The notes under the pieces: generated by a model
Seen by the model: only the letters and a program-made list of their open reading frames with translations
What the model was told of the DNA's origin: nothing
The model's database searches: none
Shown here: piece by piece, positions 6,781 to 14,018 of the stretch
How the letters are laid out: every line of letters begins with the position of its first letter
Position numbering within the stretch: position 1 is the stretch's first letter
Source of the DNA: Alphaproteobacteria bacterium UBA2966
GTDB lineage: Bacteria; Pseudomonadota; Alphaproteobacteria; UBA2966
Length of the DNA: 18,667 nucleotides
NCBI GenBank assembly: GCA_002348365.1
Contig: DEBC01000080.1
Coordinates: 1 to 18,667 of the forward strand
Direction: 5' to 3'
Made by a program: the position numbers and the translations under genes

Positions 6781-8112
6781 ATGGCACCGAGCTCAATTCC
6801 TATAAAATCACACGTCTCCAAGACGATTCAGCTCCCACAGGCTGCGCAGCGTTCCAAGGCCAAACGTTCACCTCTGCCTCAGGTGAAGAAGCGCAATGTC
6901 CCCATCAACACGCGTCAGAGCGGCAACAGCGAAGCCCGCATGCTGATCTCGACGCGCGTGCGCAAGAGCCCCTACTGGCACCTCTCTCAGCAAGAAGGTT
7001 GCTGGGCCTACACCGTCTACAACCACATGTACCATCCGCGCGCCTACATCAGCATGATGCAGGGCGGTCTGATGAAGGAGTACGAATACCTCACGAACCA
7101 CGTGACCATGTGGAATGTCGCCGTGGAACGGCAAATCCAGGTGAAAGGCCCCGATGCCGCCGACTTCGTCAATCTGCTGATCACGCGCGACGTGCACAAG
7201 AGGCTGCCCGTGAACATGTGCCGTTATGTGATCCTGTGCAATCAGGAAGGCGGCATCATCAATGACCCCGTCCTTCTGCGGGTCGCCGAGGACGAGTTCT
7301 GGTTCAGCATCTCGGATTCGGACGTGGCTCTGTGGGCCCAAGGCGTCAATGCCTTTGCCGGTTACGACGTGACGATCCAGGAAATCGATGTCGCCCCGGT
7401 ACAGATCCAGGGTCCAAAGTCGGTCAAACTGATGACCAAGCTGTTCGGCCGCAAGGTGATGAACATCCCCTACTACGGCCTCCTGCACGCCAAGCTCGGT
7501 CGGCTGAACGTCGTGATCTCCCGCACCGGTTTCTCTGGCGAAGTCGGTTACGAGATCTACCTGCGTGATGCCACCCGCCACGCCGACGAGATGTGGAATG
7601 CCATCAAGAAGGCCGGCGAACAGTTCAACCTGCGGGTTATCGCGCCAAGCCACATCCGCCGTCTCGAGGCCGGAATCCTCTCATACGGCCAGGACATGGA
7701 TATCGAGACGAATCCCTACGAGGTGGGTCTCGGCTGGCAGGTGGATTTCTCGAAGGACGACTTCATCGGCAAGGCGGCCCTACAGGAAATCAAACGCAAG
7801 GGTGTGCAACAGAAACTCGTCGGCCTGGTGATGGGAGGAAGCCCCATCACCTGGTACAATGAGGATTTCTGGCATGTGACAACCAGATACGGGGATCAGG
7901 TGGGCTACGTGAGCAGCGCCTTCTGGTCGCCCACCCACAACACCAATATCGCGTTGGCGATGGTTCCGGTCGCCTACGCCAAGATTGGCACCAGTCTCAA
8001 AGTCACTTTGCCGGCTGAGGACGCGCCCGTGAAGGCAAAGGTTGTGCCGGTACCGTTCAAGGACCCGCACAAGGAGATCCCGAAGCAGTCATTCCGCAAA
8101 ACTGCCGCGTAA
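6781..8112 (+). CDS. GcvT-fold, DmdA-like tetrahydrofolate-dependent demethylase
   Basis: This 443-residue protein belongs to the aminomethyltransferase (GcvT) superfamily and resembles the DMSP demethylase DmdA branch, which passes a methyl group to tetrahydrofolate. Similar stretches are YTVYNHMYHP (residues 78-87), VTMWNVAVERQIQVKGPDAA (108-127), GGIINDPVLLRVAEDEFWFSI with the substrate/folate Asp162, SRTGFSGEVGYEIYL near 250, and RRLEAGILSYGQDMD. The C-terminal barrel domain is present. The first 53 residues are an unusual basic, Lys/Arg/Gln-rich extension; ATG 6940 (residue 54) would give a DmdA-sized protein, but ATG 6781 has the better upstream AAGGG. A strong terminator ends the gene, so it is expressed alone. 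DMSP is only one candidate substrate; other methylated compounds are equally possible because this superfamily diversifies easily. Confidence 0.82.
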   Translation: MAPSSIPIKSHVSKTIQLPQAAQRSKAKRSPLPQVKKRNVPINTRQSGNSEARMLISTRVRKSPYWHLSQQEGCWAYTVYNHMYHPRAYISMMQGGLMKEYEYLTNHVTMWNVAVERQIQVKGPDAADFVNLLITRDVHKRLPVNMCRYVILCNQEGGIINDPVLLRVAEDEFWFSISDSDVALWAQGVNAFAGYDVTIQEIDVAPVQIQGPKSVKLMTKLFGRKVMNIPYYGLLHAKLGRLNVVISRTGFSGEVGYEIYLRDATRHADEMWNAIKKAGEQFNLRVIAPSHIRRLEAGILSYGQDMDIETNPYEVGLGWQVDFSKDDFIGKAALQEIKRKGVQQKLVGLVMGGSPITWYNEDFWHVTTRYGDQVGYVSSAFWSPTHNTNIALAMVPVAYAKIGTSLKVTLPAEDAPVKAKVVPVPFKDPHKEIPKQSFRKTAA

Positions 8113-8138
8113 CGGCTTTCGGCATACGTGCCTCCTCA

Positions 8139-8170
8139 GGGTGCCGGAGCATCGCTTCGGCACCCTTTTT
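8139..8170 (+). terminator. Strong intrinsic terminator
   Basis: GGGTGCCGGAGC pairs with GCTTCGGCACCC as a 12-bp stem with one G-T wobble and an ATC loop, followed directly by TTTTTCTTT. It is 27 bases after the demethylase stop and is the clearest Rho-independent terminator in the window. Confidence 0.92.
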
Positions 8171-8220
8171 CTTTGCGCTAAGCTGGCGAGGATTCAAATC
8201 GGATACTCCGGTGAACCCAT

Positions 8221-8679
8221 ATGTCTGAGACTCAGTTCCATCTCGCCCAGCTCAATATGGGACGGATCCGCTATCCCGTCGAAGATCCGCGCATGGCCGG
8301 GTTCATGAACCGGCTCGACGAAATCAACGCGCTCGTGGACGGAACGGAAGGCTTCGTCTGGCGTTTGCAGACCGAAGAAGGCAACGCCACAGCCCTGCGC
8401 CCCTATGAGGACGATCGGGACCTCATCAATCTGTCTGTTTGGGAAAGCATCGATGCGCTGAAAGCCTTCACGTATCACAGCAACCACGTCGAAGTATTCC
8501 GACAGCGCCACGAATGGTTCGAACCTTCCAGCGAGGCCACCCTCGTCATGTGGTGGGTGCCCGCCGGTCACATCCCCAGCATTGAAGAGGTAATCGAGCG
8601 ATTGGACCGACTTCGCCGCGAGGGACCAACTTCGGAGGCATTCACCTTTCGGGAAGGCGTTCAACCTGCCTGCGGATGA
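8221..8679 (+). CDS. DUF3291 domain-containing protein
   Basis: The 152-residue product fits DUF3291, small cytoplasmic proteins with a dimeric ferredoxin-like alpha/beta-barrel fold related to antibiotic biosynthesis monooxygenases. Typical elements are the start FHLAQLNMGRIRYPVEDPRMAGFMN (residues 6-30, quoted here as family signature), GFVWRLQTEEGNATA, NLSVWESIDALKAFTYHSNHVEVFRQRHEWF, and VMWWVPAGHIPSIEEV. Biochemical function is unknown. It begins after a strong terminator and is followed 19 bases later by the aldolase gene, suggesting a two-gene transcript. The ribosome binding site is weak (GGTGA). Some family members may be heme- or small-molecule-binding, but nothing here proves that. 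Confidence 0.82.
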   Translation: MSETQFHLAQLNMGRIRYPVEDPRMAGFMNRLDEINALVDGTEGFVWRLQTEEGNATALRPYEDDRDLINLSVWESIDALKAFTYHSNHVEVFRQRHEWFEPSSEATLVMWWVPAGHIPSIEEVIERLDRLRREGPTSEAFTFREGVQPACG

Positions 8680-8698
8680 TGGATAGAGGCGCAAAACA

Positions 8699-9823
8699 AT
8701 GACTCAACCGCCGCCCGCTGAGATCGGCATGCCGGTCGACAAGGTCGACACGCCCGCTCTCCTGATCGAAATGGCGCCGTTCGAGCGCAATCTCCGGCTA
8801 ATGGCGGACCGGGCGCGCGAGCTCGGCGTGGCGCTTCGGCCGCACGCCAAGATGCACAAGTCGCCCGAAATCGCCGCTCTGCAGATTGCGCTCGGCGCCG
8901 CTGGACAGTGTTGCCAGAAATTGAGCGAGGCCGAAGTCCTTGTCGAAGGCGGAACTGAGGACGTCTTCGTCAGCAATCAGGTCGTGGGCGTGCGCAAAAT
9001 CGAGAGATTGGTGAATTTGGCGAACAAGGCCAAGATCTCGGTATGCGTCGACGACCAGACCAATCTTGCGGAGCTCTCCACGGCAGCCGCAACGCAGGCC
9101 GCAAACCTCGACGTCCTGGTCGAGATCGACGTCGGCAGCGGGCGTTGCGGAGTCCGCCACTCGCAGGATGCGGTGACATTGGCCCGCGCCATCGATCAGT
9201 CAGAACACCTGACCTTCGCGGGGTTGCAGGCCTACCACGGCGGTGCACAGCACATTCGCGAGCATACGAAGCGCCGCGCGGCCATCATGTCAGCTGCCGA
9301 TAAGGTGCGTGCCACCAAGGCGGCCCTCGACAGCTCGGGCATTTCCTGTTCCAAAGTCACGGGCGCCGGGACTGGGAGTTTCGAATTCGAGGGTGAAACC
9401 GGTGCCTGGGATGAATTCCAGTGCGGATCATACGCCTTCATGGACGCCGACTACGGCCGCAATCTGATGGAAGACGGCAGAAACTTCACGACATTCGAGC
9501 AGAGCCTCTTTGTACTGGCCACGGTGATGAGCCAACCGGAAGACGGCTTGGCGGTGATCGATGCCGGGCTCAAGGCCATCGCTGTCGATTCAGGCTATGC
9601 CGTGCCCCACGACCTGCCGGACGTGGAGTACGTCGGCGCCTCCGACGAGCACGGAAAGCTGACGTTGGGGTCGGGAACACCGCTGTTGTCCGTCGGCGAC
9701 AAGATCCGATTGGTACCCGGTCACTGCGACCCGACTGTGAACCTGCACGACTGGTATGTCTGCGTGCGCGACGGCGTCGTCGAGAATGTCTGGCCCATCG
9801 CCGCGCGCGGCGCAGTGTTTTAG
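8699..9823 (+). CDS. DSD1-type PLP aldolase (D-threonine / 3-hydroxy-D-aspartate aldolase family)
   Basis: This 374-residue alanine-racemase-fold enzyme cleaves beta-hydroxy D-amino acids by a retro-aldol reaction, giving glycine plus an aldehyde or glyoxylate. RPHAKMHKS (residues 47-55) contains the PLP lysine, Lys51. GSGRCGVR near 146-153 and the YHGGAQH stretch bind the cofactor phosphate region. GHCDPTVNLHDW has the metal ligands His342 and Asp344 that define the D-threonine-aldolase group. WDEFQCGSYAFMDADYGR and the end VWPIAARG resemble the 3-hydroxyaspartate aldolase BhcC of the beta-hydroxyaspartate cycle, but no other gene of that cycle is in view. D-serine dehydratase is the close alternative. 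GAGG nine bases upstream supports the start. It forms a likely two-gene unit with DUF3291 and converges with the oxygenase operon across a hairpin repeat. Confidence 0.88.
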   Translation: MTQPPPAEIGMPVDKVDTPALLIEMAPFERNLRLMADRARELGVALRPHAKMHKSPEIAALQIALGAAGQCCQKLSEAEVLVEGGTEDVFVSNQVVGVRKIERLVNLANKAKISVCVDDQTNLAELSTAAATQAANLDVLVEIDVGSGRCGVRHSQDAVTLARAIDQSEHLTFAGLQAYHGGAQHIREHTKRRAAIMSAADKVRATKAALDSSGISCSKVTGAGTGSFEFEGETGAWDEFQCGSYAFMDADYGRNLMEDGRNFTTFEQSLFVLATVMSQPEDGLAVIDAGLKAIAVDSGYAVPHDLPDVEYVGASDEHGKLTLGSGTPLLSVGDKIRLVPGHCDPTVNLHDWYVCVRDGVVENVWPIAARGAVF

Positions 9824-9829
9824 GTTAAG

Positions 9830-9900
9830 CCTCCCCCACCTTCACCTCCCCCTGCTAGGGGGAGGAAATTCTTACGCGAAGAAAGAGGGAATGGGTGAGG
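9830..9900. repeat. Intergenic GC-rich hairpin repeat, copy 2
   Basis: CCTCCCCC (9845-9852) and GGGGGAGG (9858-9865) form a perfect 8-bp stem over TGCTA, followed by AAATTCTT and later GAGGGAAT, in the same order as in copy 1 at about 4308-4357. It sits between the convergent aldolase and oxygenase beta-subunit stops and could terminate both transcripts. Confidence 0.65.
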
Positions 9901-9905
9901 GGATA

Positions 9906-10364
9906 CTACATCGGTACGATGCTGCCGATGCCGACCTCTCGTGTCTCGAGGCGTACCTCGCGATCAGCGATCAGGGGCTGATCACCAGAAATGTCAACTT
10001 CGTCGAAGTACTTGCCCACCGCGAACACTTTCGTGCCGCCGTCGGGCGTCGTGTAGTAGACTGTGAGGAACGTCGTGACTTTGGCCCGGTCCTCGCCGTT
10101 GCGTTCGATGTCGTAGACGTTGGCGTGGCGGGCGAACGTGCCGAGCGGTTTGGAATGCAAGGGGATACTCTCAAGCAGGGCCTTGTATTCGTCCTGATTG
10201 ACGTCCATCCAGCGCTGATCCTTGCGGATCTCCACACTGTAATTGCTGATCCTGTATTCGAATTCCGGTGCGAAAAGCTCGAGGTACGCCTCGAAGTCCT
10301 CGGCATCTAGGCGAAGGCAGGATCGGTAGATCAACCTGGTAATCTGTTCGTCAGAGATCGGCAT
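9906..10364 (-). CDS. Ring-hydroxylating-type oxygenase beta (small) subunit 1
   Basis: The 152-residue protein has the NTF2/SnoaL-like cone fold of small subunits of alpha3beta3 Rieske oxygenases, where it is mainly structural. Signature parts are RLDAEDFEAYLELFAPEFEYRI (residues 17-38), LGTFARHANVYDIE (73-86), TTFLTVYYTTPDGG (96-109) and the closing LETREVGIGSIVPM. It follows the alpha subunit 1 gene with a 57-base gap and is the last gene of the - strand operon. It is clearly a paralogue of the beta subunit at 11733-12191, with many identical blocks by eye. Its partner should be the adjacent alpha subunit, though mixed pairing between the two sets cannot be excluded. Confidence 0.9.
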   Translation of the reverse strand: MPISDEQITRLIYRSCLRLDAEDFEAYLELFAPEFEYRISNYSVEIRKDQRWMDVNQDEYKALLESIPLHSKPLGTFARHANVYDIERNGEDRAKVTTFLTVYYTTPDGGTKVFAVGKYFDEVDISGDQPLIADREVRLETREVGIGSIVPM

Positions 10365-10421
10365 TCCTGGAGTTCACGTCGTCGTTCGAGTCGCGGCGAA
10401 CCATGCCAAAGCGTACAGCCG

Positions 10422-11657
10422 TTACTCAGCCGCCGTCATGAGGTTCTTCGGATTGTTGGCGGGCCGGCCCATGTAGTCGCCCCATTTATCATAGAAAAGA
10501 CGCACGTATGCATCGCTCTGGGGACGTTGCAATCCATCTCCGATCGGCTCATTGCGCGAGATCACGTCATACTTGTTGGCACCGAATTCCTGACACCTGT
10601 GGCTCTCTTCAACGAATGCGACGTCTTCCGCGCCATTGCGGCTATATGGGCCCCAAACCTGTGTGAACTCCTTGGCTCGCTGCCTGCGGTCCGCTTCGGA
10701 TTCGCCCTTGATACCGAGCCCTCGCTCCTCCATGACGGTGTGATCGGGACCGTAGGGTGTTGAATGGTTGATGCGGACACACGTGGTCCGCATGAACACC
10801 GATGTGTTGGGGAACAGGTCGGTGAGGACAAGTTCGCCGGGCTGCAAACCCCTGAGCACCAGTCCGTCCCGATTCTTCCAACCCTTGTAGTTCTTGTACT
10901 GGACGACGAATGGTTCGTTATCAAGCTTGCGCGCCGTGTAGCCATGACCTTGGGCGTGGTTCAGGCGCCAGGGACGATCGTGATAGTCAGGCGATGTCAG
11001 GTTGGTGGATCGATTCACCTGGTGACCCCACTCATGATAGAAGTCACAGTTGGTCAGGAACCACGCCTTCCAGTTCCCTTTCATATGGGTCCGGTTGAGG
11101 TGGAAGATCTCGAAGTCGTTCTCTCCAAATATCGACTCGAAGGCCGTCGCCGTCTCACCGATGTATTCACGCAAGGGGGCGGCGTTGCCGTCGAAGTTCA
11201 TGAAGACCAAGCCACAAAATGTGTCCGTCCGAACCTCGCGCAGGCCTGCCTGCTCCTTTGTGGGACCGTGCGCCTCGTATCCTTCGTCGCGTGTCTGGTA
11301 CGTGCAATTGCCGTAGAGGTCGTATTCCCACAGATGAAAGAAACAGGTCATGTGCTTCATGTTGCCGGCGGGATAGCGCACGACTCGTGACCCCCGGTGT
11401 GAGCACGAATTCACAAATGTACGGACCTTCTTATCCGGGCTCCGCACTGTCACCAGAGGTACGCCGGTCCAGTCATGAGTACGGTAATCTCCGATGTTGG
11501 GAACCTCGCTGACATGGCAAACAAACTTCCACGTCCGGCGCAGCAGCTTCTCTTCTTCTTCAGCGTAGAGATCGGGATCCGTATAGACCGAGGAACTGAC
11601 GTAGCAGTCCTCCGGAACACTCGGCGGCGAGAGAAATTCTTCGGCAGTACGCGGCAT
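10422..11657 (-). CDS. Rieske oxygenase alpha (large) subunit 1
   Basis: This 411-residue catalytic subunit activates O2 at a mononuclear iron using electrons from a Rieske [2Fe-2S] cluster. The cluster ligands are Cys85, His87, Cys105 and His108 in CSHRG and CFFHLW, spaced C-x-H-x17-C-x2-H. The catalytic iron site is NCDFYHEWGH: bridging Asp205, His208 and His212, with a three-residue gap between the histidines where ring-hydroxylating dioxygenases usually have four or five. An acidic segment at 344-350 should provide the third ligand. The Rieske second half is CFFHLWEYD rather than the usual CPYHGW form. It is more than half identical by eye to alpha subunit 2 and lies directly downstream of the beta 2 gene. 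Substrate is unknown; ring dioxygenation, N-demethylation or sulfonate oxidation are all conceivable. Confidence 0.92.
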   Translation of the reverse strand: MPRTAEEFLSPPSVPEDCYVSSSVYTDPDLYAEEEEKLLRRTWKFVCHVSEVPNIGDYRTHDWTGVPLVTVRSPDKKVRTFVNSCSHRGSRVVRYPAGNMKHMTCFFHLWEYDLYGNCTYQTRDEGYEAHGPTKEQAGLREVRTDTFCGLVFMNFDGNAAPLREYIGETATAFESIFGENDFEIFHLNRTHMKGNWKAWFLTNCDFYHEWGHQVNRSTNLTSPDYHDRPWRLNHAQGHGYTARKLDNEPFVVQYKNYKGWKNRDGLVLRGLQPGELVLTDLFPNTSVFMRTTCVRINHSTPYGPDHTVMEERGLGIKGESEADRRQRAKEFTQVWGPYSRNGAEDVAFVEESHRCQEFGANKYDVISRNEPIGDGLQRPQSDAYVRLFYDKWGDYMGRPANNPKNLMTAAE

Positions 11658-11732
11658 GTCAGCTAACCCAATCTAGAACAGCGCTCTCGATCTTGGCACC
11701 TTTCTTGGGAGGCCGACAGGGCGAACGCCACT

Positions 11733-12191
11733 TCACATCGGGAGGTGTGTGCCGATACCGACCTCTCGGGTCTCAAGTTTCATGTTTCGATCGGCGATCA
11801 ATGGCGTGTCCCCCGACACGTCGATCTTGTCGTGGTAACGACCTACCGCCCAGACGCTCGTCGCACCCTCAGGGGTCGTGTAGTAAATGGTCACGTAGGT
11901 CAGCGCATTCGCGGTATCAGCCCCGTTTCGCTCGATATCGTAGACCGTGGCGTGACGCATGAAGCTCCCAAGCAGGCGGAAGTGCAGCGGCACGTTTGCG
12001 AGCAGGCCTTTCAATTCCGCGCGATTCGCGTCCATCCACTCCTGATCACTCTTAATTTCAGGGGAGTAGTTGGTGACCTTGTATTCGAAGTCCTCCGTGT
12101 AGAGGTCGAGATAGTCGTCAAACTCCTCGGCATCGAGGAGCCGGCAAGACTTGTAGATCAGGTTCTTGATCTGATCGTCGGAGATCGTCAT
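11733..12191 (-). CDS. Ring-hydroxylating-type oxygenase beta (small) subunit 2
   Basis: The 152-residue NTF2-like small subunit begins MTISDDQIKNLIYKSCRLLD and closes with LETREVGIGTHLPM, mirroring beta 1 at nearly every conserved block (DFEYKVTNYSPEI, RHATVYDIERNG, YYTTPEG, WAVGRY). It has the same length as beta 1 and no gaps are evident when they are placed side by side, so duplication as an alpha-beta unit is the simplest explanation. The gene follows alpha subunit 2 by 59 bases, and the GAAGAG upstream of its ATG at 12191 is a usable ribosome binding site. It should form the oxygenase heteromer with alpha 2. Confidence 0.9.
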   Translation of the reverse strand: MTISDDQIKNLIYKSCRLLDAEEFDDYLDLYTEDFEYKVTNYSPEIKSDQEWMDANRAELKGLLANVPLHFRLLGSFMRHATVYDIERNGADTANALTYVTIYYTTPEGATSVWAVGRYHDKIDVSGDTPLIADRNMKLETREVGIGTHLPM

Positions 12192-12250
12192 GGCAACTCT
12201 TCAAACATGGAGGAGCGAGCCTCGAAGGGCCCGCTCCAAAACTCAAGAGG

Positions 12251-13489
12251 CTACTCGGCAGCCTCCATGAAATTCTTCGGGTTGTTCGCCGGCCGTCCCA
12301 TGAGTCGGCTCCATTCACCCCAGAAATGACGCAGATAGGTATCACTGTGGATCCGCTCGTGAACCCCGTCCTCGAACTTCTCGACCCGCGACATCAAGTC
12401 ATACGGGTTCGCCCCAGCTTCCTGGCAGGCATGCGTCGCTTCGACGTAGGCGCAGTCCTCTGATGCGTTGCGGCTGAAGGGGCCCCAGATCTGCACGAAC
12501 TGCTTAGTTCGCATCCTGCGGTCCTCTCTTGATTCCCCCTTAATCGCGAGGCCACGCTCTTCCATGATGCAGTGGCCCGGCGCGATCGGAGTCGAATGGT
12601 TCAATCGGATACAGGTCGCGCGGAAGAAGACCGACAGGTTCGGAAAGATGTCGGTGACCCGGAACTCGCCCGGTGCCAAGCCTTTGAAAACAAGGTGGTC
12701 GCGGTTCTCCCAGCTCTTGTATTTCTTGTAGTTCACCTGGAACGGGCTGCCGTCCAGGTGATGGGCGTTGTAACCATGTCCGTTGGGCTGAATACGCCAG
12801 GGGCGATCGTGATAGCCCTTGGTCAGCACGCTCGTAGTGCGATTCACTAGGTGCGACCATTCATGATAGAGATCGCAATTGGTGAGGTACCAAGCCTTCC
12901 AGTTCCCCTTCACGTGGGTCTGGTTGTAGTGAAAGACCTCCAGTTCATGGTTGTTGAAGATCTTCTCAAACGGTTCACCGGCTTCGCCGATGTAGTCACG
13001 CAATGACTCGGCGTTGCCGTCGAAGTTGATGAATATCAAGCCGGCGAAAATGTCGGTGCGGATTTCGCGCAGCGAGAGATCGTCCTTGGTGGGACCGAGC
13101 TCTTCATAGCCTTCTTCGCGGGGCTGATAGGTGCAATTGCCCTCGAGGTCATACTCCCACATGTGGAAGAAGCATGTCATGTGCTTCATGTTGCCGGCCA
13201 CGTCGCGCACGATTTTGGCGCCGCGGTGAGAGCAGGTATTCACGAAGGTCCGTACCTTGTCGTCATTGCCGCGTATCGTGACCAGAGGGACACCTGTCCA
13301 CTGATGGGTCCGATAGTCACCGGCCTTCTCGACTTCGCTGATATGACAGACGAACTTCCACGTGCGGCGCAGAACCTTTTCCTCTTCCTCGGCAAAGAGG
13401 TCCGGGTCGGTGTATACCGACGCGTGGATGTACGATTCGCCATCCGCAACCTTGGGCGGAGATAGATGCTCTTCAGCGTTGCGCGACAT
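12251..13489 (-). CDS. Rieske oxygenase alpha (large) subunit 2
   Basis: A 412-residue paralogue of alpha subunit 1. Rieske ligands are Cys86, His88, Cys106 and His109, again with x17 spacing and CFFHMWEYD in the second half. The iron site is NCDLYHEWSH: Asp206, His209 and His213, so the short H-x3-H spacing is shared by both copies and not an error. Differences between the copies concentrate in the catalytic domain (for example STNLTSPDY versus TTSVLTKGY after the iron site, and the C-terminal third), as expected if they differ in substrate. It is the first oxygenase gene after the ferredoxin, and the 161-base gap upstream holds a promoter-like sequence and an inverted repeat. GGGGA precedes the ATG. 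Confidence 0.92.
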   Translation of the reverse strand: MSRNAEEHLSPPKVADGESYIHASVYTDPDLFAEEEEKVLRRTWKFVCHISEVEKAGDYRTHQWTGVPLVTIRGNDDKVRTFVNTCSHRGAKIVRDVAGNMKHMTCFFHMWEYDLEGNCTYQPREEGYEELGPTKDDLSLREIRTDIFAGLIFINFDGNAESLRDYIGEAGEPFEKIFNNHELEVFHYNQTHVKGNWKAWYLTNCDLYHEWSHLVNRTTSVLTKGYHDRPWRIQPNGHGYNAHHLDGSPFQVNYKKYKSWENRDHLVFKGLAPGEFRVTDIFPNLSVFFRATCIRLNHSTPIAPGHCIMEERGLAIKGESREDRRMRTKQFVQIWGPFSRNASEDCAYVEATHACQEAGANPYDLMSRVEKFEDGVHERIHSDTYLRHFWGEWSRLMGRPANNPKNFMEAAE

Positions 13490-13650
13490 GTGAAGTCCCC
13501 AATTCGTAAATCACGTCTAATGACCCATAGGTCAGCGTCACTGACCTAGTTAGAAAGAGTAAGCTATAATACAGCATGTGGCAACGCCGGTGAACGCTGA
13601 AACTGGACTTTCCGAGCTTCAGCAAACGGTTGTTCGTGCGGGTGCGCCCC
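13490..13650 (-). promoter_or_regulatory. Promoter region of the tandem oxygenase genes
   Basis: Reading the - strand, TTCACC (13589-13594) and TATTAT (13566-13571) are separated by 17 bases and match the sigma-70 consensus at four and five positions. The predicted start would lie just upstream of, or inside, the inverted repeat at 13528-13548. This would let the oxygenase pairs be controlled separately from the ferredoxin and reductase genes. Confidence 0.45.
13528..13548. promoter_or_regulatory. Perfect inverted repeat, likely operator
   Basis: TAGGTCAG and CTGACCTA form perfect 8-base arms around CGTCA, between the candidate -10 and the alpha 2 start. A further TGACC half-site lies at 13521-13525. 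The size and position suit a dimeric repressor of the GntR, TetR or MarR type. No regulator gene of those families is in the window. Confidence 0.55.
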
Positions 13651-13980
13651 TCACTGGTAGTTGTACTTGAGCTCTTTCTCCAGGTTCACCATTACCGCAC
13701 CCTCTTCCACCTTGACCTCGTACTTGAGCAAGGGGCTCTCGGCGTTGTCGCCCAATTCGCCTGTACGCAAATTCCATTGCCAGAGATGCTTGATACAGAT
13801 GAGCGTCTCGCCCTCGATCATGCCCATAGAGAGGGGCGTTTCCTGGTGAGGGCAATTGGGAGGAAAAGCGTAGTATTCGCCCCCCGCATTGGCGACCAAC
13901 AAAGTGATGTCACCCACGTCAAATTCCTCGATGGCATCCTCATCTACGTCGTCAGTCGTGCAAACCTGCTGCCAGCTCAT
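13651..13980 (-). CDS. Rieske [2Fe-2S] ferredoxin
   Basis: This 109-residue soluble ferredoxin should carry single electrons from the reductase to the oxygenases. Cluster ligands are Cys43 and His45 in CPHQETPL and Cys62 and His65 in CIKHLWQWN, spaced C-x-H-x16-C-x2-H. The HLWQWN ending and length resemble the TmoC-type ferredoxins of toluene 4-monooxygenase more than BphF-type ones. A strong ribosome binding site (AAGGAG) precedes ATG 13980. It sits between the reductase (38-base gap) and the oxygenase pairs, and is the only ferredoxin in the cluster, so it must serve both oxygenases if they are active. Confidence 0.92.
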   Translation of the reverse strand: MSWQQVCTTDDVDEDAIEEFDVGDITLLVANAGGEYYAFPPNCPHQETPLSMGMIEGETLICIKHLWQWNLRTGELGDNAESPLLKYEVKVEEGAVMVNLEKELKYNYQ

Positions 13981-14018
13981 CTCTACTTCTCCTTACCGCT
14001 AATCCTGCCGGATATAAC

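Noticed and set aside
6868..7653. 261-codon - strand frame inside the DmdA-like gene
   Set aside because: Shadow of a high-GC coding gene; the + strand protein has an unambiguous family match.
8699..9823. Complete beta-hydroxyaspartate cycle
   Set aside because: Only a BhcC-like aldolase is present; no BhcA, BhcB or BhcD homologue is in the window.
9756..10310. 184-codon frame on the + strand over the beta subunit 1 gene
   Set aside because: Antisense shadow: the - strand frame encodes a clear NTF2-like oxygenase subunit over the same bases.
10422..13489. Assigning the duplicated oxygenases as methanesulfonate monooxygenase MsmAB
   Set aside because: Component layout is similar, but the Rieske ligand spacing is x17 rather than the long gap I recall as characteristic of MsmA.
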